From Ophioceras dolichostomum (Eukaryota > Ascomycota > Sordariomycetes > Magnaporthales > Ophioceraceae): a stretch of 44,038 nucleotides of DNA. Under the pieces are notes generated by a model. It saw only the letters and a program-made list of their open reading frames with translations. It was not told the origin of the DNA and did no database searches. The stretch is from contig PYST01000148.1 of NCBI GenBank assembly GCA_003049485.1, positions 49,783 through 93,820 on the forward strand, in the 5' to 3' direction. Both the position numbers and the translations under genes were made by a program. Positions 12,479 through 24,300 of this stretch are shown here, piece after piece. Numbering within the stretch: the stretch's first letter is position 1; every line of letters begins with the position of its first letter.

Positions 12479-12611
12479 TTGTTCAGTTTTCACAATGGAG
12501 CATGAGGGCTGATGATAGCTAGGCTAGACGGGTTACAACGACAAGGATGGAGAGAGAAAGGAAGATAGAGAACCAAAGTTTGAGAGGACAGGGTTGTGTT
12601 GTGGGCTTTAG

Positions 12612-12620
12612 GTATATATG
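12612..12620 (-). promoter_or_regulatory. TATA-like element of the hydrolase gene
   Basis: On the minus strand this reads CATATATAC, about 135 bp upstream of the ATG at 12478 and about 180 bp upstream of the ATG at 12436. The stretch between it and the gene is TC-rich on the minus strand, as in many fungal core promoters. Assigned by position and composition only. Confidence 0.4.
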
Positions 12621-15069
12621 GGAGAATAACTTCGTGATCGGGCTTAAGTTGGTAGTTCTGAGACGGTCCAGAGGAAATGATGCCTTACAGTGCTGTTGAT
12701 GATGATGAGTGTGGAGAGAGGTAGGACGGGATAATGGAGGGCAAGACCAGGACTTTAAGATATAGATGGACAGGGAGGGAAAAAAGGTAGTGACAGGTGA
12801 GGGCATCGAAGCCCGGGCACTCTTAACAAAGCCCCCTTCTTCCCTCCTCCTTGTCTCGTGCCTTCACTCGTCCCGACCGAAAAGGGAAGATATGTTCGAG
12901 GTCGGGCACAGGATGTTGGATGGGACGCGAGGGGTGGCACAAGGGTAAAAAAGGACCGGGCTGCTGCCACAGCTTATGTGATGTCCCCCTTTGACTTAGC
13001 AAGCGGCCGTAGCCACCCAGTCTGAGGCCTGGCTGGTGTGAGCGCGCTGAGCTAAATAGCACGACCCAGTACCAAGGACTCAGGAATGTGTTGGAAGGGG
13101 GAAGGAAGGAAGAAGGAGAGGGAGTGGGGAGGAGGATATGCGATGTCTTTGTGACTGCAGCCAGCTTTACAACGTAGGGAGAGGATTCTGGAAAATTTGG
13201 ACCCTCCTGCTGGCGGCGCATGCCACTATTGGTCTCCACCGGTCCGCATGTTTGTGGTGGTGAAGCTGGTGGTTGTGGTGGGATGTACCCTCACTGCTAT
13301 GTCGTCGGCCGACTGAGTCTACATGGAGGTGAGACGTCCGTCGGGCAGCAGTATGCAGTATTGCAGCCTGTGGCAAGTATTGGAAGCAAGTGTTGGCAGC
13401 GTGATCAGTCATCTCCGAGGATGGAGGAGAAGACGGGACATGATAGTTGTTCCGTATGCTGCCCATGCTGCCGCCCTAAGCAGTCCACTTGAGGTACAGC
13501 GAGTTACAGCGAGGTACAGTAGAGCACATCGACTGCATGGAAAAGGAGGAGAGAAAACAAGTTCGGATCATCGGGGCTGGCAGCAATGACAATCTCAAAC
13601 GGAAAGGGGACTGCGCTGAAGCTAGACGGGACGGCGATGTGACAGGCCGGGAATGGCTGGCATTGCCAGAGCACGAGCGCGCTTGTGGCAAACGGCTCCC
13701 TTTCTGTTTCGATCCCCCTCCCCTCCTACCAGCAAGAGATCGGCTGCCCGGGCCAGGAACCCCTCGGCGGAAGCATAGGGCAGGCTGGGACAGGCTGGGA
13801 TGGGATGGGATGGTACAGGAGGGGTAGATATGGGAAGGGATTGGATGGATGGTACATCAATTTGCCGTGAGTGTGCCGCCAGGTATTCCACAGCTACCTA
13901 GGTACGTACTAGCTGCTACCTTCCCGCAGTCTGCTACAAGACGAACAGGTTTTGACGGAACAGGCTGATGCGTACGAAGTGCAGTTCGAGGCGACGGATG
14001 GCCTGCGTTCGAGACGGGATTGTGCGAACCGGGAGGTCTTGCCGCTGCAACATTGATAGCGGACGAATCAGAATCGCCTGCTCGTCTTTCTGCGGGGAGC
14101 CGTCAGGGTCAACTCTCCAGTGACGCCAGGCAGAACCAGACAGAAGTCGCAGAACGGGGGAGCAGGAATGAAGAGAGAAATCAAGTGGAAATGGCGCACA
14201 TCCCTCGCACACTTCGCGGTGTGTTGATATGGAGGGTTGAGGCCCTCCCCAAATAGGGCAGTTTTCTACGATTCGGTCGTCGAAACCTGCCGAATCCGGT
14301 AATTCTCACCTGCAACGCTGCACGCTGGCTGGTCTGATCAATCTCAATCATCCCAGCCCGCGGCGGCTGCAACCTCCTTCCAGGCTGATTCCCCACCACC
14401 CCTGGCTGCGGGTTTTCCAAGTGCTCGCTCTCATCAATGGTTCTTTTCTTCATTCAGCGGTCAGGATCAGACAGAACAAAAAAGGAGAGAACTCTGTCAT
14501 CCTCTGCCCTGCGCCCAGTGCCTCTCTCAGACGTCTGTTCTCTCCGAATCGTTCTTGGACGAAACAATTCGTGAGAGAGATCAGAATGATTCCAAAGTGG
14601 GCGCTCGGGACTTTATGTGTTTTTTTGGTGCCAACAGTGTCATGACGGTGCCATCAATATCATAGCCTCCACAGCCGTTGCGCGGGGGAGGATCAGCCCC
14701 CAACATGAACGCTAAAACACCCGCCCGCTTCTTTTCCGCCAGTCGCTTGCACGCAACATCATGTCACCCACCCCTCACTCAGTACCTGAACAACTCAGAG
14801 CAACAGAATCATCGTACAGCGATGTACATACGCTCATCATGACCCCCCTTCCTTTTGCCTTCGCACTTGCAGATTTGTAGAGTTTCCCGATTCCCACTAC
14901 CCCCCGAGCCCCCCAAATTCTCTGTGGGAGTTGATACCAAGGTAGTAGGTACCTGATAGATGCTTGGCTGACCACCACCCTTTATTCACACCAGTGGGAA
15001 AAAAGCAAACAGAAAAGCCATAACCCACCGTAACATGAGGGGCTGGCGTTTGCCATCTAATGATCTGAT

Positions 15070-15258
15070 TCACTTCCGCAGCCCGCAACACCCCTTTCCT
15101 TCGCCGCCGCCGTCCCTCTCTTGCCGCCGAACTCGGTACGTTTTCTTCGAGCTCGCGGTAGTTTCCAAGTCTTCGATCGAGTGGGGCGGATCTCGGCCCA
15201 CCTGGACCAACGCCACGTTGCCCTCCCCTGTCAGGCTGATCTTGTCTTCCATGATCAT
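15070..15258 (-). CDS. Possible 62-aa protein, unrecognised
   Basis: A short frame from ATG 15258 to TGA ending at 15070. It encodes a hydrophilic protein that starts MIMEDKISLTGEGNVALVQV and ends in a basic tail with GKGCCGLRK. A second in-frame ATG lies two codons in. Upstream on the same strand is a pyrimidine-rich tract with repeated TTTC (about 15300-15350), like a fungal leader. The frame stays open upstream of the ATG and an AATGCAG acceptor-like site lies there, so it could be the last exon of a longer gene. I recognise no family, and no function is proposed. It may be chance. Confidence 0.22.
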   Translation of the reverse strand: MIMEDKISLTGEGNVALVQVGRDPPHSIEDLETTASSKKTYRVRRQERDGGGEGKGCCGLRK

Positions 15259-18200
15259 GGCATGCGCGCAAACGAGAATAAAGATAGAAATGAAAGCTGC
15301 ATTCAGAAAGGGAGGAAGAGAACACAAAGAAAGAAAGAAAGCGGCTGTGTCTCCCCTCCAAATCTGCGTCTCGGTTTCAATCGACTCAGCCTTTTCGAGA
15401 CTTCGTCTGGACTCTCGAGACTTGAGACCCTGACGATCCTGAGAAAATGAACCCTAGACCGCAAAGCGCGGCCGCAAGCCATCCGCCCCTCTAAGCGAAG
15501 CTCTAAGCTCTCATTGGCTCTGTCTAACACAAGCTCTCTTCCCAAATAGGAAGGGAACCTCGAGGTGTATGCGACTCAAATGCGGCTGGGGAACGAATGA
15601 TTCCACCCGCACCACACACACCTTACGCACCTGGACTCAAGCGTAAAACCAACAAGTCCCTCACACAACACGCAGCACACGTACACACAAAAGGCAGGCA
15701 GCGGATTTAAACCCTGCTGCAGTCATTCTGTCGACGTTGCGCAACACACCAACAGCGAGATAGAGTCCAGCTGGCATATGTAGGTCGAACATGAGGCTGC
15801 AGATTGCAGACACGAATGCAGGAGAGAAATATGCCTTCCGGACACGGAAAGTTTCATCAACATGTGTGTGTGAACTTGTTGGAGTGACTCCGTGACGACA
15901 AATGTTCCCCTCCTCACCACCTCCACCTCCCCTTCTCGCCCCTGGACACCCCTGGACGCCCCCGCGTGCCGCCACCGGCTCCAGTGGCCCTACGAGGAAA
16001 GGGACTCGCTAACCCTTACCCCTTGTGCCGTCTATTACTCTACGCCTCAACACTGCTTGACAGCTTAGTATGCAGAGAGCATAGAGAAGGCACGACAAAA
16101 AAGAAATACAAAGACCTCCCACAGGTCAGGAATCAGCCCATAATCAAGTGAAGCGCCCAGAGAATACGCAGGGCGCCGGCAGCCTCCGAGAGTCCGACAC
16201 CAAGTTATATGTATCACGGCCACATACTTAGCTCTCGGATCATACCAAAACGCCCTTACCGCCCATACAGTTGGTGTGCACACGCTTTCCTGTCGTCCAT
16301 CCCACGCATTATAAACCGCCACCTCTTCAAGGCTGGTCAAGCAGGTATGCAAACAGCAAGAATAGATACACATACTAAATACAGGACTCGCCAAAGAGAC
16401 AGCCTCACCGAACCCCAGAAAGAAGGCGCAGCCGGACATCGTGATTCCAAACAGATCCCAATGGTTGCCAGGACTGAGGAATGCCAGCAACTGCCGTTAG
16501 ATGAATGGGTGTCGCACCGCGTCAACAGCAAACGTACGAGGGGAGGGGGGCCACTCTGTCTCGACACTATATATCCTCGACGGAAACGGAAGTTTTCCTC
16601 GAGCTGCACGACGTGTTGTGCTCGCTGTCCTCTTCCCCCTTCGGTGAACGCAACGCTGTCGGCCTTACGGCGGATTTATGATTTGTAGACCCGCCCCGGC
16701 AGGCAAGTGACCAAGAGATATGCGTATCTTGTATCCACACGCCAGCGATCTCATTCGACTCCAGGAGACCTCATTGCAACCCCTGAGAACATTGCCGCGG
16801 CCTATTACTTGCTCGAAAAACAACACTCGATTCTGTCCGTCCAAGTCAACATGCACGGCAATAGCGAGTTGACACCCACTCATCTCTAGCCTTGACCAAG
16901 ACATAAGTAGATACCTATGTAGCACGACTGAACATCCACTAAGACTAAGACCGAGCCTGATCACACCACCATAGCAAGGTGTATGAGGGGTTCACACAAA
17001 GCACCTCCTCGACAAAAAGGGAAACTTACATCGAGCAAGACGCCGGCATATGACACCACCCTCTAGTTCAGTTCGGACGGCAGCCAAAGAATGAGATTGG
17101 TCCGACTGAGCCACCGTAAAATATGGCGATGTTTGCCGGCTGCAAGAACTCGGAGATGAGATGATGATTCAAGATATCCCGTCTCATGCAGCCACTCAGC
17201 TGCCACTCCTTACTATGGGACGCTTAGAGAACTGAATCTAGTAACATGATTCGAACAATAGAGACGAGCCTATCTACCTTGCGGGAGCTTCTACCAGGTT
17301 TCGGTTGCCATTGTAGTAGGGTACTATGATTGTGACCCTCTCTGCCCTCTCTGCTAGGCTGAGGCCTCGGCTAAACCCTCTAGGAAGAGCAACGCACGCA
17401 AACCGCCTTCTGATAGATTCGGGCCTGACTTGAGGGAGGAAAGAGTACCCGAGTCTTCTCACCCCTCTCTCTTCCCCGCAGGCCCAGTCCCTCCAGTGGT
17501 GCCCCCGAAAGACGGAAGGCCTCCTCGTCCAGCCCGACAGCGCATCTCAAGAGAGAGCCAGTCACTCCATGATGCAAGACATTGGTGCATACTCTTTGCT
17601 TTCCTAAGATTCTATTTTCATCTCATTCACTTCCCGAGAGTGGTCAGGCTTTCGGCCTACCTGGATTACGACTCGGACATCTCGTGAAGCCACATTTGCG
17701 CTGCTTCTGTGTGGCCTCTAGCCCTGACCACATTAAGCAGCGCATGGTGTTCCCCTACCACCCGCACCGGCTCACCCCCTGAGTTCTTTCATGCAACCAC
17801 GGCTGAGGACGATTGGGTCCTAAGCGCTGGCAAAGCTTCTGAAGGATACGTGTCTAAAAGGGGTAATCTTACGAGGTGGCTGTAGTGCCGATGATAGAGG
17901 AGACTCATCAGGCCGGACCAGAGAAAGAGGGTCAGCCCCTCGGAGATGAATTCATTAATTTCAGCTCGGCCTCTTCAACCAACACTAATTACTCACAGAA
18001 CATATCAGACTAGCCAAACATGCTCAAAATTATAGGCATCTGTCTACTCAAATCAATCTGACATGATCCAGACAGGCGCTTTGCCGCCAGTAATGTGCTC
18101 CTACGGCAAAGCTTTGATGTGTGTGGTGAAACGGATGGAAGAGGTGTAATGTGAAGGTTGACCCAGCTCTCAAGTACTAAGTACCTGATACAAACATGTA

Positions 18201-18946
18201 AATGGATAACGATGAACTGAGACAGCACAGTAGACACTGTATATTTTCAGGTGAGAGAAATGAGTTCCCGATTCGAAATTCTGAGAGAAGCTATAGGGCG
18301 TGGGCGAGGGAGTGAGTGAGACGGATGTGAAGCATGCAAGTTCTGAGGCCTTTGCTAGACTCATGAGGCCATCTCGATACTAGTCGCACCTTACGCAGAG
18401 TGATAGCTCCCTCCCTCAAGCCGGAGCAGATGAGCGGACTCCAGCACCCTTCCCGTGTCCTCACGCTTTGCCTACTCCGTACTAGTTTTTGGCATCGCGG
18501 TAGGGTTTAATTATGCCGGGTCGGCCATTGTGGGTCCATTGTGGGGCACTGATCAACTCCAACCGGCCTCGGCGGTCGGCAGCTCGGCGGAAACGACCCC
18601 ACTATAGAAATGGAAAACAGGACTTCAGGTTCACGAACAAGGCTAGGGACGTAGCGCTGTCGAACTATCGAAAGGAGAGAAACGCACCATCTTTCAGAGA
18701 TATATCCAGTCAAAATTATCCTACGACGTTCTGCACGAGAGCACCCCTCTATTCGCTTCGACGGAGCAAGTTCCTACCCGTCCATTGTGGTCACAAAAAA
18801 AAAATTACACCATCAGCATAGTCATCCTCTCACAACGGGAAAAAAGGAGCTTGGGCGCACGCAACTCAAGAAGAGACACAGTGCACCAGAGCCTTGACAG
18901 CTAGAAAGTATCTCGCTCAAAGCCATACAATACAGCACCCTCCAAA

Positions 18947-19966
18947 ATGGCGGACGACACCCGCCCACCACCACCACCACCACAACCACCACCAACACAA
19001 AACCATCAGGCAGGAGCCGCCAGCGGTGGCGATGAAGCGGAACAAGAAGATACGGAGTCCCTAGGCAACATGGACATGTTCGCCGACCCGCCAAACTTCT
19101 ACCCCCCACCCCCACCGCCGCGCACCGACACGCACACGCTCGCCTCTGGCGCCGTCCTCACGCTGCACCTGGTGGGCCACAGCGTGATGGACGCGCACCA
19201 CGTCTGGAACGGCGGGCGGGTCCTGGCCGACTACTTCGAGGCGGACCCGGGCCTGGTCAGAGACAAGACCGTCCTCGAGCTGGGCGCCGGGGCCGGGATC
19301 CCGAGCCTCGTGGCCTCGTCGCTGGGCGCCCGCGCCGTCGTCGCCACCGACTACCCGGACGAGGACGTGCTCGTCTCGCTGCGCCGCAACGTCGCCGAGT
19401 GCGCCGTCGTGCCCCACCCTAAGGACCGGCACGTCGTCGTGGCGGGCTACGCGTGGGGTAGGATGGTCGAGCCGCTGATGAGGGATTTCCTGGCGCCGAT
19501 GCTTGTCGTTTCTGCTGCTGCTACTACTGCCGGGCCTCCTCGTCCTCGTACTGAAACCGCCGATAGTGATGATGCGACAGCAGCTGCAGCTACAGCACAA
19601 GCAGCACAAGCACAAGCAGTGGCAGCAGCACAAGCCGAAGCAGCAAAAGGCTTCGACGTCGTCATCATGGCCGACCTCCTGTTCCGGCACACCGAGCACG
19701 CGAAGCTGGTGCAGACCCTCGAGGGCACCCTCAAAAGATCCCGCGCGAGCAGGGCGTTCGTGTTCTTCACGAGCTACCGCCCCTGGCTGCGCGAGCGGGA
19801 CCTCAGGTTCTTCGACGTGGTGCGCGAGCGCGGGTTCCTGGTCGAGCAGGTGCTCGAGCGCAAGATGGATAAAGTGCTGTTCGAGGACGACCCGGGCGAT
19901 GAGGAGACGCGGAGGACGTGTGGGGGGTATGTGGTGCGGTGGCCGGGGGATAAATGTTTGGACTGA
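18947..19966 (+). CDS. EFM7: EFM7/NNT1-type protein N-terminal and lysine methyltransferase
   Basis: Single-exon gene, 339 aa, ATG in good context (CCAAAATGG). Residues 1-60 are Pro- and acid-rich and end in MDMFADPPNFYPPPPPP, resembling the DxFxEPxxFYPP start of the Nnt1/Efm7 family. The Rossmann-type methyltransferase core follows: SAM-binding motif ELGAGAGIPSL at 111-121, the acidic strand end ATDYPDEDV at 133-141, and FDVVIMADLLF at 236-246, then a C-terminal YRPWLRERD segment. Yeast Efm7 methylates the N-terminus and Lys3 of translation elongation factor eEF1A in the cytosol; the same role is inferred here. About 45 residues at 188-233 form a Thr-, Ala- and Gln-rich insert that splits the catalytic domain, encoded by CAG/GCA-type repeats. 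It could alternatively be another METTL21-like methyltransferase. Confidence 0.87.
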   Translation: MADDTRPPPPPPQPPPTQNHQAGAASGGDEAEQEDTESLGNMDMFADPPNFYPPPPPPRTDTHTLASGAVLTLHLVGHSVMDAHHVWNGGRVLADYFEADPGLVRDKTVLELGAGAGIPSLVASSLGARAVVATDYPDEDVLVSLRRNVAECAVVPHPKDRHVVVAGYAWGRMVEPLMRDFLAPMLVVSAAATTAGPPRPRTETADSDDATAAAATAQAAQAQAVAAAQAEAAKGFDVVIMADLLFRHTEHAKLVQTLEGTLKRSRASRAFVFFTSYRPWLRERDLRFFDVVRERGFLVEQVLERKMDKVLFEDDPGDEETRRTCGGYVVRWPGDKCLD

Positions 19967-21372
19967 TTGATATTTTGATGGTCGATATGTATACGTAGCA
20001 CAATAGCTGAGCAAGGTACCTACCTATCTAGGTAGTTAGATAGGGATTCGATAGATCTATTGATCGGCGCTGGGAAAATGGAAGTCGATCTGACGACTGA
20101 TGATGACTCCTTAAGAGTATCTCGCTATCATGTTGCAGATTCCCCCCTTCACGGCTCGCTTTCATGCACAGTCTGCGCCACCACCAGAACGTCTGAAAGC
20201 ATCATCGTGCCATCCAGAACTGGAGAGTCGGGGGAAAGCCCAACGGTAACCGAAGCCGTCTGATATCGCGACTACTGCCGAAGAATTGTAACCCCCGTCG
20301 TCCCATTCTACGTTCGCCCGCTTCGAACAGAACACATTCACTGACGACCCGTCCGTTAGGTTATCATCAAATATATGGTTCTCACTTTGCGTCGTCATCG
20401 TCGCCCTCATCACTCTCATCAGCATCCTCATCATCATCATCATCATCATGGGAAAACAATTCAAGCCCAGTTCTCACAATCCGAAGAATCTAAGCTACTC
20501 GTTAGAATTTCGAATCGCGCAACCCAATTCATCCTCGCGCCTAAATATCTCACCGCTATGTTCAAATAACATGAAACATGCAAGCAAGCAGACAAGCAGA
20601 CAAGCAAGCAAATCAACGCCTTTCTTGATCATGGCCAACCCAACTCGGGCCTCATCGGAGAAACTTGAATACATTAAGACACAGGAGGAGCAGCTGCAGG
20701 ACATCGAAAAAAATGAGAGCGGCGCCGAAAGAGAAGAAACCCAGTCAAGGAATGAAAAAGAGAACAATGATATAATGATCAGTTTGGGGGGCGAAATGAC
20801 CCTCTCTGCGATAAGCATTGACGTGCATGGACTTCGTACCTAGGCAGGTATTACGTGCCCTCCGCCGTGAAAGACACCTTGTGCGTCTGCTTAGAGACTT
20901 AGCCACCAGGTAGGTAAAGAAACTATTATAGATGATCGATATGAAAAGAATGTTCTCTCCCAGCTCGAGCCAGACATGCAAGAAGGTAGATGCTTCGATC
21001 GGGCATCATGCTAAAAAGAAAGGCGTGAGTAACTTATGTGTCTATGACTCCCCTAGGTCATCTTTTACTCTCCGTTCTTCCTACCGGCCACCTTCACCCC
21101 CTCACTGACTGAGTTAGGCAGGTTAGGTTGCTAGTGTAGTGTGTTTTTCGTTTTCATTTTCGCAATTCGCCAACGCAACGCTTGTTGTACACCAAAAAAA
21201 AGAGGACGAGCAACAGAAAAGCAATGCAAAAAAGAGTAGATCAAAAAAGAAAGGGAAGTGAGAGGTACAGCCAGGTCAGGTAGTTTCGACTGTTACTAAT
21301 TTCCGACAGTACTTCAGGACAATATTAAGAAAAAAAAAAAAGAATCGACACAATGGTCAAGGTCTCTTCTTC
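19967..21372. other. Intergenic between EFM7 and the LRR gene
   Basis: These two genes converge, so both 3' UTRs should lie here. A GGTACC/CTAGGTAG palindromic cluster lies just after EFM7 (about 20015-20045). A CAT microsatellite of seven units is at 20429-20449, GCAAGCAGACAAGCA-like repeats at about 20582-20610, and an A-rich run at about 21328-21342. Short frames here (for example 20448-20843) are Lys-, Glu- and Ser-rich and not recognised. Confidence 0.5.
20429..20449. repeat. CAT trinucleotide microsatellite (seven units)
   Basis: Seven uninterrupted CAT units in intergenic DNA, next to imperfect CATC repeats on the 5' side. Ordinary simple repeat, probably variable in length between strains. 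Confidence 0.9.
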
Positions 21373-24300
21373 TTAGTCGCAGACAGCGACATCATCATCC
21401 GAAGCGCCTCCAGGAGAGGAAGCTGGCAGGGGAGGAGTACGTCGGCCGCTGTCGCCGCTGGATGTAGTGGACGTAGGAGTACCAGCACCACCGCCTGCGG
21501 AAGATGTAGCAGTAGCAGCTGCTGCGCCCTTACCGCCGCCGCCACCAGGGCTACCACTACCACTACCACTACCACTGCTACCAGGACTTCCAGTCCCATT
21601 TCCATTGACAGCAATATCAACATTCGCCCTAGTCACCCTCTGGCTCTCCAAAAACCGCTCCCACTGCTCCGGGTCCTGGCTCCGGAACCTCTCGGTGATG
21701 TACTCCCTGTGGTTCCTAAACACGGCCGACAGCCCCTCCTCCCTCGCCACCCTGTTGAGCATGTCGTCGTTCAGCTCCTCCAGGATCTCGTGCAGGTGGC
21801 GGACGTGCGACGGGTCCGACTCTATCTGGCCCACGGCGCCCACCAGCAGGTCCGAGTGCTTGATCCAGCCGGACCGGAACTGCTGCGCCACCCTAAAGAC
21901 CCGGCCCTCCTCGTTCGTGAGGCCCTTGGACGTCATCGAGACCGTCGAGGCCCTGCGCGAGAGGGCCGGGCGCAGGAGGGACGCCGTCGTCTCCGACCGG
22001 CCTCGCCCCTCGTTCTCCCCGTTCTCCTCGCCTCCGCCGCCGTGGCCGCCCTCGCCTTCTTCTTCGCCCTCGGAGAGGAGACCGGCCAGTTCGGCCTCGG
22101 ACCCGAAGGACGCGGCGAGAGGCATGGATGGCGGTGCAGTGGCGTCGGATTCGTTCGTGGGGGAGTGGGGAGATGGGCCGGATCCTGCCACCCTTGTGTC
22201 CGGGAACTCGTCCTCGAAGCGCTTGATGATTCCGTCTAGCGTCCTATCTAGGAATAGCAGGCGATGGTACGCATGCGCGTCCTGGGTCGTGTTCGTAGAC
22301 GCAGCCTTAGCCTTAACTATGGCAGGCTGCAGGCGGTACCTGATTTTCCTGGCGCTGCCAAGAAGGTGCTTTGACATGTCCTTGGCCTTGCCACCTGGTA
22401 TCCTGCGCCTCGGAGCCTCGAGCGTCGGAGTCGTCGGCGTCATGAGAGGCGACCGGTTGCCGCTGTTTGGTGTGGTGGCTTCCCGGAGGAACTCGCCCGA
22501 CGCCCTGCGCGACTCGTCGCCGCGGTTCCTCAGGCAGCAAGCCAGGGCCTTGACGACCCCTGTGCCACCGATGACGTAGTTGTCGTCTGGCGCGGGGTCC
22601 TCATCGTCCAGATCGTCCATGCGCATCACGTCGTGTCCAACGAGATGCTGGAGCACGTCTGGATACTCTGGGTCTTGGCTTTGGAAGGCCCCATTTCCGA
22701 GAGGCTGCAGGTGCTCCATGTTCCGGAGACAGTACGCGACCACCTGCTTCGCGAGAGCCTTGACGATCTCGCTCGACTGCTCGGTCGGCACGTCAACGTC
22801 GACTGCAACAATGGCTGTCGATACCCTTGTTGCGGCAAGCAGAGATGCGTACAGCGCACAGGCTTCCTCCTGCGCGTCCTCTGTCTGGGCATCGGCTAGC
22901 TTCGCAATCTCGGGGTTCTCTAGCAGACTGATGTGAGCCAATCCCTTGATCTCGGGAAGGATTTCGGCGAGGGCGATGGCCTGCTCGGGGCTCATTGCAA
23001 CATCTGTAAGATGAATCCTCTTCATCCCGGCCATCTTTGGCAGGTATCTGTCCGATGCAATGGAGAATGAGTCACACGTCGAGTAAGGGATTTGAGTTGT
23101 CGGAATGGGGAGAAATATAGAGATAGACGTAAGGTTACGTACCTTCTGAGCAACGAGATAGCGCTAGGGCTGGTCCCGAAGAGGTCATGGTTATGAGATA
23201 AGTCGAGGAAGCGGAACTCCTGCAACTTGACCAGCTTGGGGAGCAAGGTGCAGAGCGATCCCGGCTTGAGGTTGCACTCCGCCAGGTTGAGAGCCATCAG
23301 GATTGCGTCGTCAGGTATTGAGTCGGCAATGGCGTTGAGCCCCTCTCGCAGGTCATTCCCTACCAGGTCCATACCCTCGCATTTGCCAGTGGCCAGATAT
23401 CTCGACACGTGCGCGACGCCGGCAGCGTCAATATTATTGCGCGCCAGGCCGAGTCTTGTGATGCCGCATTTTATTATGCCGTTTATCAGGTCGCCGAGCT
23501 GCGCCGAGGTGGGAAGCGTCTCGGCGAGATTCAGGAGCTCCAGCGTGGAGCCGGCGAGGCGGGTTTCAAGGCACTTGGCGAAGAGCTGGCACACGTTTAG
23601 GGGTGTGCGGGGGGCTGGAGTTGGTGAGGCTCTTCCCACAAGAGGACCGCCACTTCCTGCTGGAGATGGCGATGACGATGCCGATGCCGGCGGCTGTGGT
23701 GCGTGTTTTAAGGCTTGCGGGAAGGGAAGAATCGAGACGTCGAGGTGTTTCAGCGATCGGCAGAGATAAACGAACTGACAAAGGTGCTTCCAGCCTTCGG
23801 GTCCGATCTTGTTGTTCCGCAGCACTAGCCGTTCGACCACTCCGCCCTGCGCAACGGACCCATCCGTAGGTCTCCTCCCCCGCCGCTGTGGCCTTTTCGA
23901 GGCGAGTAGACCGGCGAGAACCACTCGGAGGCCCTCGTCATTCAGACCGCAGCTCTCTAGGATGACCTCCTTTATTGGCACCACGGCCAGGTAGTCGCCG
24001 AGTGTGACAAGGTCCGGCAGCTGCATCCAGTACGCCTTCAGGTCCAGCTTCTCAACCACACCCGTCTCCGTGGAGAAGTTGTCCGGGTTCGACAACTGCT
24101 CCGTGATCTTCTTGAGAATTGGCGTCTCTCGAAGTTGGCAACATCTCCTATATATTCGGACGGGGTTCGTCGTTGGCAGGGACTGGAAACGAGGCGAATG
24201 GTTATCCATGGAGCTGGAAGAGTCGCTGTCGAAGTGAAGCTCCATAGGCACGGTCCCATTCACCTCTGCTTGCTTCCTTTTCTTTTCCTTCCGGGCTTTC

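Larger units (their letters stand above)
12479..18946. other. 6.5 kb gene-poor block
   Basis: Apart from the hydrolase promoter and the weak small ORF at 15070-15258, I see no recognisable gene. Frames such as 16065-16490 (-) and 16665-16964 (-) are open but unrecognised; the first opens on TTG. A TACCTAGGTA palindrome lies at 13895-13904 and a GGGAT/GGAT-rich stretch near 13797-13850. Sequence from about 14500 to 18500 is visibly less GC-rich than the genes. This may be old mobile-element remains or simply long intergenic DNA; I see no terminal repeats, reverse transcriptase or transposase motif. Confidence 0.45.

Noticed and set aside
16065..16490. 141-codon hydrophobic frame on the minus strand
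   Set aside because: It opens on TTG; the first ATG leaves a Cys- and Trp-rich chain unlike known proteins, and no splice signals support it.
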